A stretch of DNA of 64,000 nt from Actinernus sp. WN-2022 (GCA_030867875.1 JAOWCC010000577.1:83681740-83745739), one strand, 5' to 3'; counted from the first letter of the stretch, positions 42,648 to 55,800 are shown. Numbers and translations: made by a program. The notes: generated by a model not told the origin, from the letters alone.

Positions 42648-45051
42648 CTATATCGTGATTGGTATTTGCACCCAATTAGAGTTTTGGCTTAACCTTTGAC
42701 TCGATTGATGCCGTTTCCGCCGTTGCGTACCCCCACGCTTTGCCTGAGATGTGTGTGAACTTGGTATTGCAGACATTGGTTGCACCTGTACGCTCACTGA
42801 AGCTTGTGATGGCTGACCCTCTGCAGCAATCGGTAAAGGCGTGTAAAGCGAACAGACGAAATCAGAAAGACCGTCATTCCGATCTAGGAGCCCAAGTGAG
42901 ATGCACATGTCTCTCCGCAACAGAATTCCCTTGCTCACTGGTGTGCTATGCTTCACGTGGAAACACTTGATGGGGTCTGAAATGGTTGAAAGGATGTACT
43001 GCTTGGCCAGTCGCACCTCACTATCTGTGCAGGTCTCGATCTCCATCTGAACTTCTACCATCTCTCTCTCCCTGTCCCGCAACCAAGGATTCTTGAACAA
43101 CCCCTTTAGCCGGTCATCTTCTGCACGTTCTTCGGCAGCCTTCTCGAGCGATCTTCGGTGTTGGATCTCTTGTCGAAGTGGCGGCGCTATAGATGCCGTC
43201 GGTTCACTTGGAAGAAGCTCGAGCAGATCTTCGTCAACACCAATGTTCCGTAAATTCTACGCCGTTCCTGATGTTGTGCTCTTATAACATATGACAAACG
43301 CTGTTGGATGGCTCTTTTTGCTAACTTCGTTTGTTCGATCATGTGGGTGATCATTCTTGATTTTGCCAAGTTTAGTCCGCAATCATCGCTTGCCCTTCTT
43401 AGTTTGGAAATGCGTTCATCCAGCGAATATTCGAATGCACCACTCTCTTCTTCTTCGCTACGCTCTTCGCTACTCGCGTTCAAAGCTGAATTGTCTGCCA
43501 TGCTCACTTCTTCATCTGGCAGCTCCAGGTTGAGCGACATTATAGCATCTTTGTCTTCTTTCGCCAGCCCCGGATTTCTAAAGTTGTCATCTTCCCCATC
43601 ATCCTCGTCATCGGTGTAGTCAACACTCTGTCCTGCAGCCCATGCAATGCAGTCCATTGGATGTTGTTTTATCCACTTGGCGGCGTCCTTTCTAACGTTC
43701 GGCAGTTCTCGAAACCTGTATTTGTTTAGACGGTTGTCCATGGCAGTATTATCCTCAACGCTGCCGAAATCTAACTCTTTTTGGCACGTGATGAACATAG
43801 GGGCCTTTAGCACCTTTCCATTTTCGATCGTGCGCCCTCCATCCACCTTGCGTTATGATTTTCCAGTCGTCAATATCCATTAGCCCTACCCTTGCCTCGT
43901 CCAAATTGATCAGCTCCGTATCTTCTCCAATCATTGCCTTGTTAAAGTGTCGTTGTTTGGTGACTTTGGCGACTTTTGACGCATCTATTATGTTGTTTGT
44001 GTCCATTAAACAACGACGTTTTCCCACTGTTGGAGGGACCGATCAGTCAAGGCACTCTCTACTTGTGTTCTTTGGAACGGCACTCAAAGAGTTTGAGAAA
44101 GTCCTTGCAGAGAGAGGATATATCTGTCTGGCTAAGACTGTTTGTCATGATTTCCTTGAAAAACTTTGAATTGGGGTCTTGATCGTGCTCATAGCTTACG
44201 AAAGCCCTTGGCGACGTCAGACCAACATCAGATGGCTTGAGTGGTTGCGCAAGGAATGTTCTTTGTCTAAACGACCAACACCATCCATTGTTGACTTCGA
44301 CGAGATCGCGCACTATCTCGATCTGTGATATTGCCTAACAGTCTTGGCGGTTGAGGATTGCTTTAAGCCTCGGCATGTGCTTCAGCAAACGATCCTTGAA
44401 ATTAGCGTTGTCCAAAAGAGAATTTAGTAATCTTTCCATTGAACACATACGAGAGTATGTAAACATAGATCTTGGGTGCCGTTTTAAGACACTTCCCCCA
44501 CAGTAAGCGTAATTCAACTTTTTGAAGGCACGCTCAACGTCATTGCATAGCACTGTCAACGGCTCACCAAGCTGCTTTGGTGGATCAAGATAACGTTCTT
44601 GTTCTAAGGGTTCCTTTGCACTGTAAACGTCAAACTGGAGGCCTACATCTTTAAGCCGCTGAATAGATCCAGCTAAATTGGTGACAAACTGTTCTCTTAT
44701 TACAACCATCCTAACCACACGATCGTATTGCAGTAGGCTCAAGGGATGTTGTTCAACTGGTTCTTCTCCAGTTATCTCTTCATGCAGTTCCTCTGAGCAA
44801 TGTTGGTAGGATTCTTTTACCAGGTCTGACATAAAGCTGTTGTTATGGTCTTTGAGAAGCTGGCACGACTTACATAAAATTTCAGAACCGCCCTTCTTGG
44901 ATGAGGCGTGCGTAGAATTGACCTCAACATCGCAATTCACAAGAGCACTGTGAAGAACTAAGGTATCGACAGGGGCACCGTTTTCTGATTGCATGGCCAT
45001 CCAGTATGTCATTGACGGGTACATTTGGCTTCTCGAAGCTTTTGTGATGAT
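42648..45051 (-). pseudogene. Superfamily-3-helicase-like gene, main exon, broken
   Basis: The exon starts after the acceptor tttgctacag (exon begins 45051) and runs leftwards through several frames. The first 238 codons are open, then a TAG at 44335-44337 and, in the same frame, 84 more codons to a TAG at 44059-44061 and a TGA at 44047-44049. Immediately after comes a P-loop, GPSNSGKT (44017-44040). A shift then leads to a Walker B-like LINLDEA and DDWKIITQGGW, and another to FITCQKELDFG and AMDNRLNKYRF, which fit motifs B, B' and C of superfamily 3 helicases. An acidic stretch (DYTDDEDDGEDD, SSEERSEEEES) and a basic tail follow. SF3 helicases unwind viral or plasmid origins. About 800 residues in total. 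Confidence 0.5.
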
Positions 45052-46485
45052 CTGTAGCAAATAAAGTGGTGATCAGTTTAGATCAGTAACGTTTCAGGCT
45101 AGAAATCCAAAATATATTAACACGTCGATATAAACTACGCATGCATATTAAGTAGCAGAGGTGAACACGTACTAACGTTAAAGCATATCTATAAAAATTC
45201 CTCTGATGAGCAACAATGTTACAATGCGGAAGCAAAAGTACAAGGTGGCGAAAAAGTGAGCAACATTATTACACAACTAGCAGGGACCCGCGGAAGTTAC
45301 ATGAAATCAACAAATATGATATAGTGACATAGTCTACCCGGCTGACCGACTCCTGACACAATACAATGGCGCCAGATTGTGTACTGCAGATTTTTAGCAT
45401 GTTGATGTTTTCAAAGTTGTACTTTGATAAAAAAAGGCAATAATATCTTACGGGATCTCAGTTAATTTCTCAAACCGATTAACACAATTATACTTGTTGT
45501 CGAAAAAGTGCCAAAACCGACGGTCACAGGCAGCTCGAGTCATGAATTCGTGTGACGAAAACAAATATGGTCGCCGAAAGAGCATTGATCGAAGAAGGAA
45601 AACGGAATAAAAACAATAATCAAAAGCCAAGTTATTTGAATGTCTGGTTGTAGTGAGTTTATGGTCTGAAGAGCCTACGATAGTTGGGCGAGGAAACAGT
45701 TTATTTTTATATTTTATTATCTAGTACACAGGTACAGAGAACAGACATGGACAAAATATCTTGCTCTTAGACACATCACAGAGTTGTAAGATAAAAAAAT
45801 GAACAACCTTTTCCACGGACAACATTTCTAACTGTGTTTGAATACCTGGTCTTACCTCCTTCAGTCGTTTGACTTCGGTCGCTTCGCCTGGCGATATGTT
45901 TTCCCTAAAACATTCCCCTAAACACGATGGCTTGCTCGCCTAGGTTTTCCATAAAATAGATTTCCGTAAATCGATGGCTTGCTCGCTCAACTAAGTGTAT
46001 AACTTGAGAAAACCCATTTATTTTTAACATTCTTTCCTCAAATGCAACCAAGACCAAGAGAGAGATCAGTGAGAAACTTTTGGCATGATTCGTCGTCTTC
46101 GTTGGGATGCCTGTGGCCGTCACTTTTTAGCTCCATTTTCGGACGCGCGCGCGCACTCCATATTAGGATGTCTATCGAGGGAACCTGGGAAAGAGCGTTA
46201 CACACACACACTTAGCGTATTATTAAATAAGATAACAGGCATAGATCAAAAGGTAAAAACATAGATTAATTACGAATAAAATATAAAAAAATACACATTA
46301 AAAAATTTGCTTTTATTTAAAAAACGATTGCTAAAAATTATATATGCTAAAAATTATAATCAATAAATAAAGCACATTATTAAGTAGATGGCATAACAAA
46401 TAAGGTACACTAATTTACAATTTGAGTAAATATGATTGCAAGCGTAGCAAACGTTACAGACTATTAAAAGGCAGTTGAATTTTAC
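45052..46485. other. Intron region of the helicase-like gene
   Basis: About 1.4 kb between two minus-strand exons. A 60-residue minus-strand frame (45448-45630) ends at a donor-like GTAAGA and contains RRFWHFFDNKYNCVNRFEKL; it may be a further exon. Remaining parts are AT-rich, with a short ca-repeat near 46200 and no other gene. Confidence 0.35.
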
Positions 46486-46857
46486 CTGTGATGATGCCAT
46501 TGGGGCACCAGATGGCACTTCCACTTCGTCTTCAACCTCTTCTTCCTCCACGTCGGTTGAACATTCTTTTTCCTCACGACTGCTTTTAGTATTTGCTGCC
46601 TTATAAGTCGATATGGCGGAGAAGAAAAACGCAACACCAGGAGTTTTGCAAATCACAGCATCGCACTCGTTTCGTTTTGACACGATGTTTCTCCACTCGG
46701 ATTGGATGCCGACTTGACCACCCTGAACGTGCCATACACACTTGACACCAATTACTGAACATGAAGATCGCACGCGGGGAATTATGTTTGCTAACACTTC
46801 CCCTTTGATGGCCACGCTGTTCAGTTGGCGGCATGGTTTTTGAGACATGGTCTCGTC
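46486..46857 (-). CDS. Upstream exon of the helicase-like gene
   Basis: A frame lies between the acceptor ctcacaacag and the donor CAG|GTAAAA. It begins near MSQKPCRQLN, includes GEVLANIIPRVRSSCSVIG, WHVQGGQVGIQSEWRN and VICKTPGVAFFFSAI, and ends with an acidic stretch, VEEEEVEDEVEVPSG. The clean splice borders show that the gene was spliced, as in a host or a nuclear-replicating element. No domain is recognised. Joining to the exon at 45051 is an inference from order and strand. Confidence 0.4.
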
Positions 46858-47970
46858 CTGTTGTGAGAAATGATAACGCTGTTTATATTTACACATGTAT
46901 ATTATGCGCTATGCATATCCTTCTTAAGAATACATTTCATTAAATAGGTTATTCATTGCATGTAAACGAGTGCGTTAATTTCAAGCACGTGGTGTACTTA
47001 ACGTATTCAAAATGGCAGTTAAACTACTGAGCTAACTAGCGTTCTCTTCAGTTCCAGCTAAGCTTACGGTATCTAGTTCGGTTGCTTCTTCGTTTAGTAC
47101 GTTTAGATAACTATAAACAAATCTTACCGAACATAACTGCCCGCGTGTTTTTCTCGATGACAGATCAATAATCAGAATAATAAGTGAATGAGAGGCGAAC
47201 TATGGTACTGGAGAAAGTTTGACTATTTCGAAACAACTCAGTGGCTGCATGATTTGTTAGCATATAAATATGTACGCGTGTCTTCTTAGATCAGATAACG
47301 TTTCAAAGACCTATAAAGTAGTACCAAGCTCAACCAGCAATACAGATCTAGAATAATATAGCCAAAATGACGAGCTTACCTTTCTGGAGTCGATCGGTTC
47401 GGTGTTGCAACTGAAAGGTAGTAGGTTGCCTTCGTATTTGTGTGTTGGTCACTCACGCAAATATTTGCATCTTGGAGACAATTTTTCGCTGATTTGTTAT
47501 ACCAGTTAACGTTCAATTTAACAGCGACGTTGTTATAATGCAAGGTATTCACAAATTAAGCTCTGTATAACACAAATAAAAAATAAGATGATGTAACTCT
47601 GTTTTGATTAGGGAACACTGTAAGCTTTTCATAAACTATTGTAGCTGGAAGCTATGAACCATCATCAATGGCCAGATGATGTTTTGAATCTTAAAATCAG
47701 AATGTTAATCGTACTATGTTTGATGTGTCACCAATTGAATGCCTGTTTACATGAAGTATGAAAGAGTTCGAGTAAAATAACACAATATTTGGCTTGGAAA
47801 CAATGAAATCTACCTGATTAGCCATGTTATAATGCCAACACGGGAATGTGGTCAGTAAGAAATATTAGCATTCAAATGACTACTCCACCCCATTTACTCA
47901 TGAATCCCAGCGATCACAAACAGGTTGCCCATACACCAGAACGGATATTACCATTCCTACTATTTTCATT
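46858..47970. other. Upstream flank of the helicase-like gene
   Basis: AT-rich. A possible small minus-strand 5' exon lies at about 47386-47413, ending at AGAAAG|GTAAGC. I looked for terminal repeats that would close the 40-47 kb locus and did not find any. Confidence 0.3.
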
Positions 47971-49200
47971 TAATGTGTTTGAGATACCTGTGTTCAAACT
48001 GTTGCACTCACCTTGCAAGAGCATTCCACCAAATCCGCCATATCCGCCATATCCGTGTACTATTAGCAATGGAATGACTACCCTCCCTATTACTTTGAGA
48101 TACCTGTGCTCAACCAGGTTGCCCATACAACAGGACGGATATGGCGGATATGGCGGATATAGCGGATTTAGAAGATTTAGTATATTTGTATATTTGTATA
48201 TTCGTATATTTGTATATTTGTATATTTGTATATTTGTATATTTGTATATTTGTATATTTGTATATTTGTATATTTGTATATTTGTATATTTGTATATTTG
48301 TATATTTGTATATTTGTATATTTGTATATTTGTATATTTGTATATTTGTATATTTGTATATTTGTATATTTGTATATTTGTATATTTGTATATTTGTATA
48401 TTTGTATATTTGTATATTTGTATATTTGTATATTTGTATATTTGTATATTTGTATATTTGTATATTTGTATATTTGTATATTTGTATATTTGTATATTTG
48501 TATATTTGTATATTTGTATATTTGTATATTTGTATATTTGTATATTTGTATATTTGTATATTTGTATATTTGTATATTTGTATATTTGTATATTTGTATA
48601 TTTGTATATTTGTATATTTGTATATTTGTATATTTGTATATTTGTATATTTGTATATTTGTATATTTGTATATTTGTATATTTGTATATTTGTATATTTG
48701 TATATTTGTATATTTGTATATTTGTATATTTGTATATTTGTATATTTGTATATTTGTATATTTGTATATTTGTATATTATATTATATATTAATATATACT
48801 TCTAAATCCGTCAAATCCGCCAAATCCGCCATATCCGTCCCGGTGTATGGGAAACCTGGTTGAACACAGGTATCTCAAACATATTGGACTAAACTGTAGT
48901 AGAAATGTTAAGGGGCCTTTGACTCTTCTAAATCCGTCAAATCCGCCATATCCGCCATATCCGTTCCAGTGTATGGGTAACCTGGATGAACACAGGTATC
49001 TCAAAGTAAATGGGGAGGGGTAGCCATTCCATTGCTAATAGCACACGGATATGGCGGATATGACGGATTTGGTGGAATGCTCTTGCAGCTAGGGTGGGTG
49101 CCACAGTTTGAACACTGAGGTATATCCAATATATTGAACTAAACTGTAGTAGAAATGTTAAGGGGCATTTCACTCTTCTAAATCAACTATATTCGCCAAA
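47971..49200. repeat. Repeat cluster with ccgccatatccg words in both orientations
   Basis: Blocks of ggatatggcggatatggcgg lie at about 48134-48165 and 49046-49075, inverted blocks at about 48025-48056, 48803-48842 and 48930-48965. Each block is next to phrases such as gagatacctgtg and tgcccatacaacag or gggaaacctgg. The pattern is that of several inverted and direct copies of one minisatellite-bearing repeat, around the 8-bp array. Confidence 0.65.
48176..48775 (+). repeat. Near-perfect 8-bp microsatellite, about 75 copies
   Basis: The unit tatatttg repeats for about 600 bp with only one early deviation (tatattcg). The three long frames across it, of 188 to 319 residues, read YLYICIFV repeats and are products of the repeat. 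The uniformity suggests recent expansion, or assembly of a longer array. Confidence 0.95.
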
Positions 49201-50194
49201 TCAGTGTGTTTGAGAATTGAACTCAAAATTATCCCTATTTGGCGGTTTTAGTTGATTTTTTAAGGGAACAAAGAGAGTTAAACCGGAACTTTACGAGGTG
49301 TTCCGTTTACTTTAGCTGTGTTTGCTGCAAAACCAACGGCAAAAGTGCGCCTGTTCGTCTAACAAGAAAATCAGCAACTGCATGTAACAAGCTATCTATC
49401 GCTCGATCAGAACAAACGAAAACGTTATATTTAACGTCTATACAGTAGGATATATTTACATATCAATAAAAGGAACGGCTAAATTTGGGAGACGATCATT
49501 GTTATTAGCCTTATTATTATCAGCATCACCATCACAATTAAACCATTATCACCACTTAATAATGATCAAGCATTGTGAACGAGAAAGGTAATAAGAGGTG
49601 AACAAAGAGTTTACAACCTATGTTTCGCTTTGAACAAACTCTCAATGCATTTGCACTTGTATTCGCTCTATAACACTAAGAATACAATAGGGTTTGGTTA
49701 TTTTTGGTTCTGGAAACGTAAGTGAAGTTTAGATCCTAGAGGCTAGATAAACCACCGGTTAAGTTATCGAGCTAGCCTCTAGCCTGAAATGAATGAAGTT
49801 GATATTATAGCTACAATTAAAGCAATACTAAATTAATACTTATTTGCACCGAAGTACAGTCTAAAGTTGATTGCGGCAAGTTGTTGCTTCATAGTCCAGT
49901 CAATTTATGATCTGACCTGCCCCTAGATTAACATACTAAAAGTCTCCCTCGATCAAAGTACGGGAACATCTTCAAAATCGACTTTTTTAAAGTCGCGCTC
50001 TGGTGCAACATGAAAACGAGGCTCGAAAGTGGAAGTGGCTGATTTTAGGCTTGAAACGAACTATATTCGATCAGATTCGTAGCAGAATTGTTTATAGTGT
50101 GAAATGAAGCTGAAATAAAGTCACCTGGATTGTCAAGTGACCAAATCGCGTATAAGCCAGTAGTATGCCCCTTTAAAGTGTTTATGAAACCAAA
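49201..50194. other. Intergenic DNA
   Basis: Short frames only. A small att/atc-rich stretch (about 49500-49560) is a degenerate simple repeat. Nothing else is recognised. Confidence 0.35.
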
Positions 50195-50395
50195 TTTTGC
50201 ATCTTTATTTTATTGCAGAATAATAAAGTTCATTCTTTTCTGATTATCACGAGTATATTTATTTTTCAGTTCTGCCTTCGGAAAGGTCTCTTTTTCGCCA
50301 TTCAAATCGACTACTTTATGCTTAAAACTGTCCGGGGGCATGGAACCGAATCTCCATTACAATGACGTCACTGTGAGGACTCGCAAGTAACAATA
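50195..50395 (+). repeat. Dispersed repeat, copy 1
   Basis: About 200 bp, including attctgcaataaaata-like inverse, ggtctctttttcgccattc and gtgacgtca-like words, reappear inverted at 58395-58625 with moderate divergence. The two copies are 8 kb apart. Confidence 0.7.
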
Positions 50396-53300
50396 TCCTA
50401 AATATCATCATGTAGGGCGACACGCATTTCTACAAAAAAATACAATATAATAAAGCCATGGATCATAAAAAGACTGGATTGGAAACAACAGGTCACGTGG
50501 GGTTTTTCCGGTTTGCTGATTGGCTGATACTCTACTTCAATGTGGCTCAATCATAGTGGAAAATCGTGACGTGAAGAGTGGCGTAGGTAAAGGTTTAATT
50601 TTTCGCTGTTTCTTTGCCTTTACTTCTGTTCTTTTGGTCGTGTTTTAGTGCTCTTCTCACTTTTAAGTAACAATATTTTCTCTTTCCATTGTTGTACGAC
50701 AATTCCAACCCGCCTAAGCCACACGAGAAACTTCAAGGTAAGCCCATCTTGTTGTTGTTTACTTTCATTTTATTCTGTTTTGGAGTAAATCGCATCCCCA
50801 AAACGGGCCTTTTTAGGGCCAAATTTGGAAGAATGTTGTGTATTTTGGGACACAAATATTTGTTAGTTTTACATGTTGTCGTTGTTCAAATTCTCCTTTA
50901 CTTGATTGTATTTGCATCAAATTGTGACTTAGACATAGTTTTACGAGTTAGGGTTGTAATTTGAAACTGCAAATTATGTACCAACTTGGTGACTTTTGAG
51001 GATAATTGTGTAGCTTATGTCAAGGTTGTTATGCGGAACAAAATGTAAATGTTACTTAATTTTATCCACTTAGACATATGTCAAGATAGTTGAGAGAAAG
51101 TTAAGGCACCAGGGATGCCCCAGGGAATCTACTGCAGATCGAGATTACCTCCTTATGGTCTTCCATTGAAATTCAGTTTACTATTCACAATGTTCCTTCA
51201 TCTGAAATTAGCCTTCTATCTACAACTATTGTTGTATTCACAGTTCTATATCAAATGATGGTTTACTTATAATAACCACTGGAACTTAATTGCCAAACAT
51301 TCATAACTCTTCCTTATGTTCCATATTACAATTGTACATGCATGTGTTAAAATAAGTAGTCTACATCAGTACATGCAGATTTTACAGGGTACTTGAATGT
51401 TTTTTTTTTCATATCATGACTCCATGATTCAAAACTTTATATGGACCATTCATTATTTATGGAGGAAGAGGGGCGAGATGAGAATTAAATTATAAAAGTT
51501 ATATGGAGGAAGAGGGGCGAAATGAGAAATTATAAAAGTTATCAAGACATTTCATAATCCCCCATAGAGATGGCATTAAAATTTCGAAATTTACTCCTCA
51601 TGGAAAAAATCCCCCCAGATTAAGCTATAATACAAGAGTTGTATTTACAGCAACACTGTATACATAATTCATAACCAATAGTGTAAGCAGTCTCCCAGAG
51701 AACTAAGTTAGCACGAGAACAAGGTTTTATTTTTGGAAAAAAATACTGCACAATTATTTAAAAATATATTTGTTGGTCAGTGCATGAAGGTGGTTAGACA
51801 ATGAACACTCCTGCTTTATGGAGGTTAGAGTCCTTCACAGTAGATAGAGTTCTAATGCTTGGAACTCTGAATCCCATAATGTATGTTAACTTGTATTCAT
51901 TGTCTAATTAGATTTCACTTCATGGAATTGACCCTAGGTTAATGCACTGAAGTATTGTGCAGTTTCACAACAACTTTAGACTAGCAAAAACAAACATTTT
52001 TTTTATCCTCCTGGGAGTCAATTAATCAACATGGCCAGCACTGTGCTCAACATTAGATTTTAGGTTGGTTGCCTTAAGATCTGGTTTGCCTTTATGTCTT
52101 TGTTTTAGTTGTCCAGGTACAAAAATTACCAGCCCAGTTCAACTTTTTAGTTGTCCTGGGCAAGTGGGCAAGCATTACTGTCAATCGAGTCCTGCACCAT
52201 GTCAGAACAGTCGATAAGCAAGGTTTCTGCTATGTAAATTAGGCATGTTTAATAGTCGACTGAGCTAGAGTGATAATTTTCAATGAAACTTGATGGTTCA
52301 GATCTATGCTAATTCTATTTTCATTTATATTACATCTGACTATAAGATAATTTTGATAGATTTATTGTCAAGTTTACTATGTTGTACAGTACATGAACTA
52401 TAATTTTATGTACAGTAATTAAGTCTGAGTTCAATAAAAATTGTTTTATTGTTTTCACTGTTCATGTGTATCTTAGTTAACTTCAGATATACAGATTTAA
52501 ATAGCATATATCATCCATGCAGCTAGCTAGAATGGAATGTAAGTTATGATTTGTACAAACCCCAAGTATTATCATCTAATTTAATATACTGTACCCAGAG
52601 GTCATAATACAAAGTGTACTACCAGTATAACATATTATTGCCTTCACAAATCAATAAATCCAGTAAAAACATGTTACCAAGCTTTCTCCTTTGGGACACT
52701 TATTAAATATACCCATTTGGGTTTCAGAACAAAATGAAAGGCCTCAACAATAGACATTTTTTTTGCAAAAAAAATCTTAGATTTTTGACACAATCTAAAA
52801 ATCACTGAATGTGCTGGGAAAATAGTATGGGGAAGGGGTGTGACTGTGGGCGGGAAACTTATAGAATACCTCCCACTTTTCTAACCCAATATGGAGGAAT
52901 GCCATTGAATCAGGTGGTTGTACTGGGTTAGTTTTTTAGGGACACAAGTTTATTAGTGTTCTGCACTATTATGTGTTACTCCATAAATAAAGTCTTTATT
53001 ATTATTGTTAATTTCTTGTTATCGATTGTCCTTGCTCCAATTATTTTTCTTTGCGTTCTCCGGTTTCCTCCATCCACAAAAACGACACGCTAAATTCCAA
53101 TTCTCGGTGATTTAGCCAGGTCCCGACCTTGCATGATTAGACCCTACGGTTGTTTGTGGGAGTTATGGTTTTAACGAATGTCGTTGTTTATATTCCCCTT
53201 CGGCTTTTATCAACTTCATCAACAAGGACCGTCCAAACGAGTTCGTTCACAGTCACGCGATAGAATGAATAGAGAGAATACTCGTGTTTTCACTTATGGA

Positions 53301-53827
53301 AAACCGAGTTGTAGTTTTCGATGTTCTGACAATTTTTGCTTTTTTCGCGGTTTGATATTAATAGCTCCATATAGCTTCCTACGTGTCCTATCATGAACCA
53401 ACATTTACCCGCATTTAGTATGATAGACCTTTCTGCACTCTAAAGTAAACACTAATATTTCACTCACTTTCGGAATTGATAGAACGACAGCTATCGGCAA
53501 CTTCGTATTAAATTCATTCTCCTTTAGCTGCGTTTTCTCCTCCGAAAACAAGCCGTTTGAGCACCCCTCGAAGTTTTCTCCGATCTCCATCCTTCAGGGC
53601 TTTATCTTTTTCTCTTCGATGTTTATTTTCCAGCTACTCGCGAAATCGCGCGCGCCGAGAAATTACGAAAATAATTGTTACATGTGACGTCACGATTTTT
53701 CACTTGGTTGCGGCCATCACGTCAGCGCGTGCCCAATCCAGTCTTTTTATGAACCATGAATAAAGCACAAACAATTCAATACAAAAAATGAAATACAGTA
53801 GAACGCAACACAATACTTAACAAATAA
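50396..53827. other. 3.4 kb of intergenic DNA, possible promoter near 50.6 kb
   Basis: Around 50490-50750 the sequence has tcacgtgg, gattggctgat (a CCAAT-type word inverted) and an exon-like stretch ending at caag|GTAAGC. This could be a 5' untranslated exon of a host gene whose coding exons I cannot find. The following 2.3 kb are AT-rich with no recognisable gene. Around 53680-53720 two TGACGTCA-like words occur. Confidence 0.3.
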
Positions 53828-53980
53828 AAGATGGTTCTCCTTGTTCTATAAAAAAAAAAAAATTGCACGCTCGAGGTCTTGAAAAACTGCGGATGCACGA
53901 GCAGAACGCGGGTACATTTAGCAGCATTTCAAGACCTCGAAAGTACAGTATTTTGTTATAGAACAGAGGAGAACCATCTT
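53828..53980. repeat. 153-bp MITE with inverted ends
   Basis: The ends aagatggttctcc and ggagaaccatctt are inverted, with matching inner words gttctataa/ttatagaac and cgaggtcttga/tcaagacctcg. An A-run lies in the left half. No target duplication is certain. Confidence 0.65.
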
Positions 53981-55460
53981 ATCTAGACGAAGGAAAGTAA
54001 GCTATCTAATTTTAAGAACCCATGCACACTAAAATCTAACTAAGCAAATAGACTACAGCGAAAACTCCATTTTACTGTACTTGACTTGTTTACAACATTT
54101 CTCGTCGCTGATTGGTTCAATTCTGACAGCTTGACATTGACGATCTGAAAGCTTGTTTCTTATTGGATGAAATAACCTACTATAAAAAGAACATGTCGAT
54201 TGATAAAAGTGAAAGACAGAAATTGCAAGACTGCCGGCCGCAAACGGACTGTAAAATTGCTTTCTTTTTACAATGTATGGTCAGCACAGGAGAAGTTAAT
54301 CTGCACATTGTGATAGTGCTGAAAATGGCTGATGGAAAAACATTCATAGAGAAAGCGTTTATAACATATCAAACAATTTATTGAGAAAAGTGTCGTTCCT
54401 GAGAGCTCCCTGTGATATCCATATATGGTCAATATATTCCATATTTGGAAAGCAGGACTAATCGTCGAATACTGGAACACGTTCAGGAAGTGCAGCGAGC
54501 CGGCAGAAGAGAGACGGAAACAACGTAGGCTACATTAAGTGCGATTAAAAACATCGAATCGTTATTTGAAAAGGATGAGCGTATGCCTCACTAGCATCTA
54601 GTAAGGCTCAAATATTACTCTGAACGACAACAATTGTTTGATATGTATAGCGGTATCTGAGATTGAGTTACGTGAGTTGAGGTTCCACGTTCCCGACTAT
54701 ATTCTCTACAACAACTGCATCGTTGTCAGACACTGGCTATTTATTCTGTGGTCTGAAAAAGGATATTTTCATTATCCTATAAAGGAACAGTGTTTAACTG
54801 CTGCTCTGATGGCAGTGAGCTGCGTAGCTTTTGAGGCTCAGTTGGACTATATGGCTTTCGAAATTCTGGGTTCTTTGCAAGTTTTATCGTCCATTCTTCA
54901 TTCACGAATATACAGGATCCTCTTAAACGAATTTCTACAGGAAACCAGAGAAACCCTATATTGTATTCTTTGCCATTCACTGTTCTGGCATCAGCATAAA
55001 AGTACAGGAGTATTAAAGCTATCGTCGATTTCTTGGTGAGTCATTTCTTGTAGTTGTGTTGTATCAAACTGTGAATGAGTAAACACGTTCCAAAAAAGGT
55101 TACAATATTCCAAATTGTAAATTATGGTATAATGTTGAGAGTTTACAATAACTTTGACATAATATTGGATTTTTCTGGTACATTCCTACGGTAAGACCCA
55201 AATATCTCTGAATGTTTTTTTCGCCAGTACGTATTCACTTCTCAAATTTAAATTGTGTCATCAACACTATAAGATATGCTTCACAATCATCTGATAAATT
55301 CATAAGTTTCTTACCAAAGTAAGATATTCGGTGGATTATATTTCGGTTCAGTCCTAGCATTGTACCACTAGGAACTTTTTAAAGTATTATTTTTGTGAAT
55401 CACTAAACTTCAAACCACATGTTTTTAAATCACCGTATTCTCCAACTCGGTTTATCAGAC
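53981..55460. other. Intergenic DNA with unassigned frames
   Basis: A 133-residue frame at 54638-55039 (plus) is hydrophobic in parts and unrecognised. A 73-residue frame at 54163-54384 also lacks support. I do not call either a gene. Confidence 0.3.
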
Positions 55461-55800
55461 TTATACCTGCGTGTTTGGTAATTACCAGACTCAGTCCTGC
55501 GTGTTCGGTAATTACCAGACTCAGTCCTGCGTGTTTGGTAATTACCAGACTCAGACCTGTGTGTTCGGTAATTACCAGACTCAGACCTGTGTGTTCGGTA
55601 ATTACCAGACTCAGACCTGTGTGTTCGATAATTACCAGACTCAGTCCTGCGTGTTTGGTAATTACCAGACTCAGACCTGTGTGTTTGGTAATTACCAGAC
55701 TCAGACCTGTGTGTTCGGTAATTACCAGACTCAGTCCTGCGTGTTTGGTAATTACCAGACTCAGTCCTGCGTGTTTGGTAATTACCAGACTCAGACTTGG
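55461..55800 (+). repeat. Array of 30-bp units containing ggtaattacc
   Basis: About eleven copies of a 30-bp unit (gtttggtaattaccagactc plus agtcctgcgt or agacctgtgt) follow each other without spacers. The unit contains the palindrome ggtaattacc. Since 30 is a multiple of three, long repeat frames arise on both strands and are not genes. Confidence 0.9.

Noticed and set aside
47846..48863. Three long open frames of 319, 240 and 188 residues
   Set aside because: They read through the 8-bp microsatellite; three units make 24 bases, so the frames stay open. Repeated YLYICIFV is a repeat artefact.
54638..55039. 133-residue hydrophobic protein
   Set aside because: No domain, no splice border and no neighbour support; chance openness is plausible.
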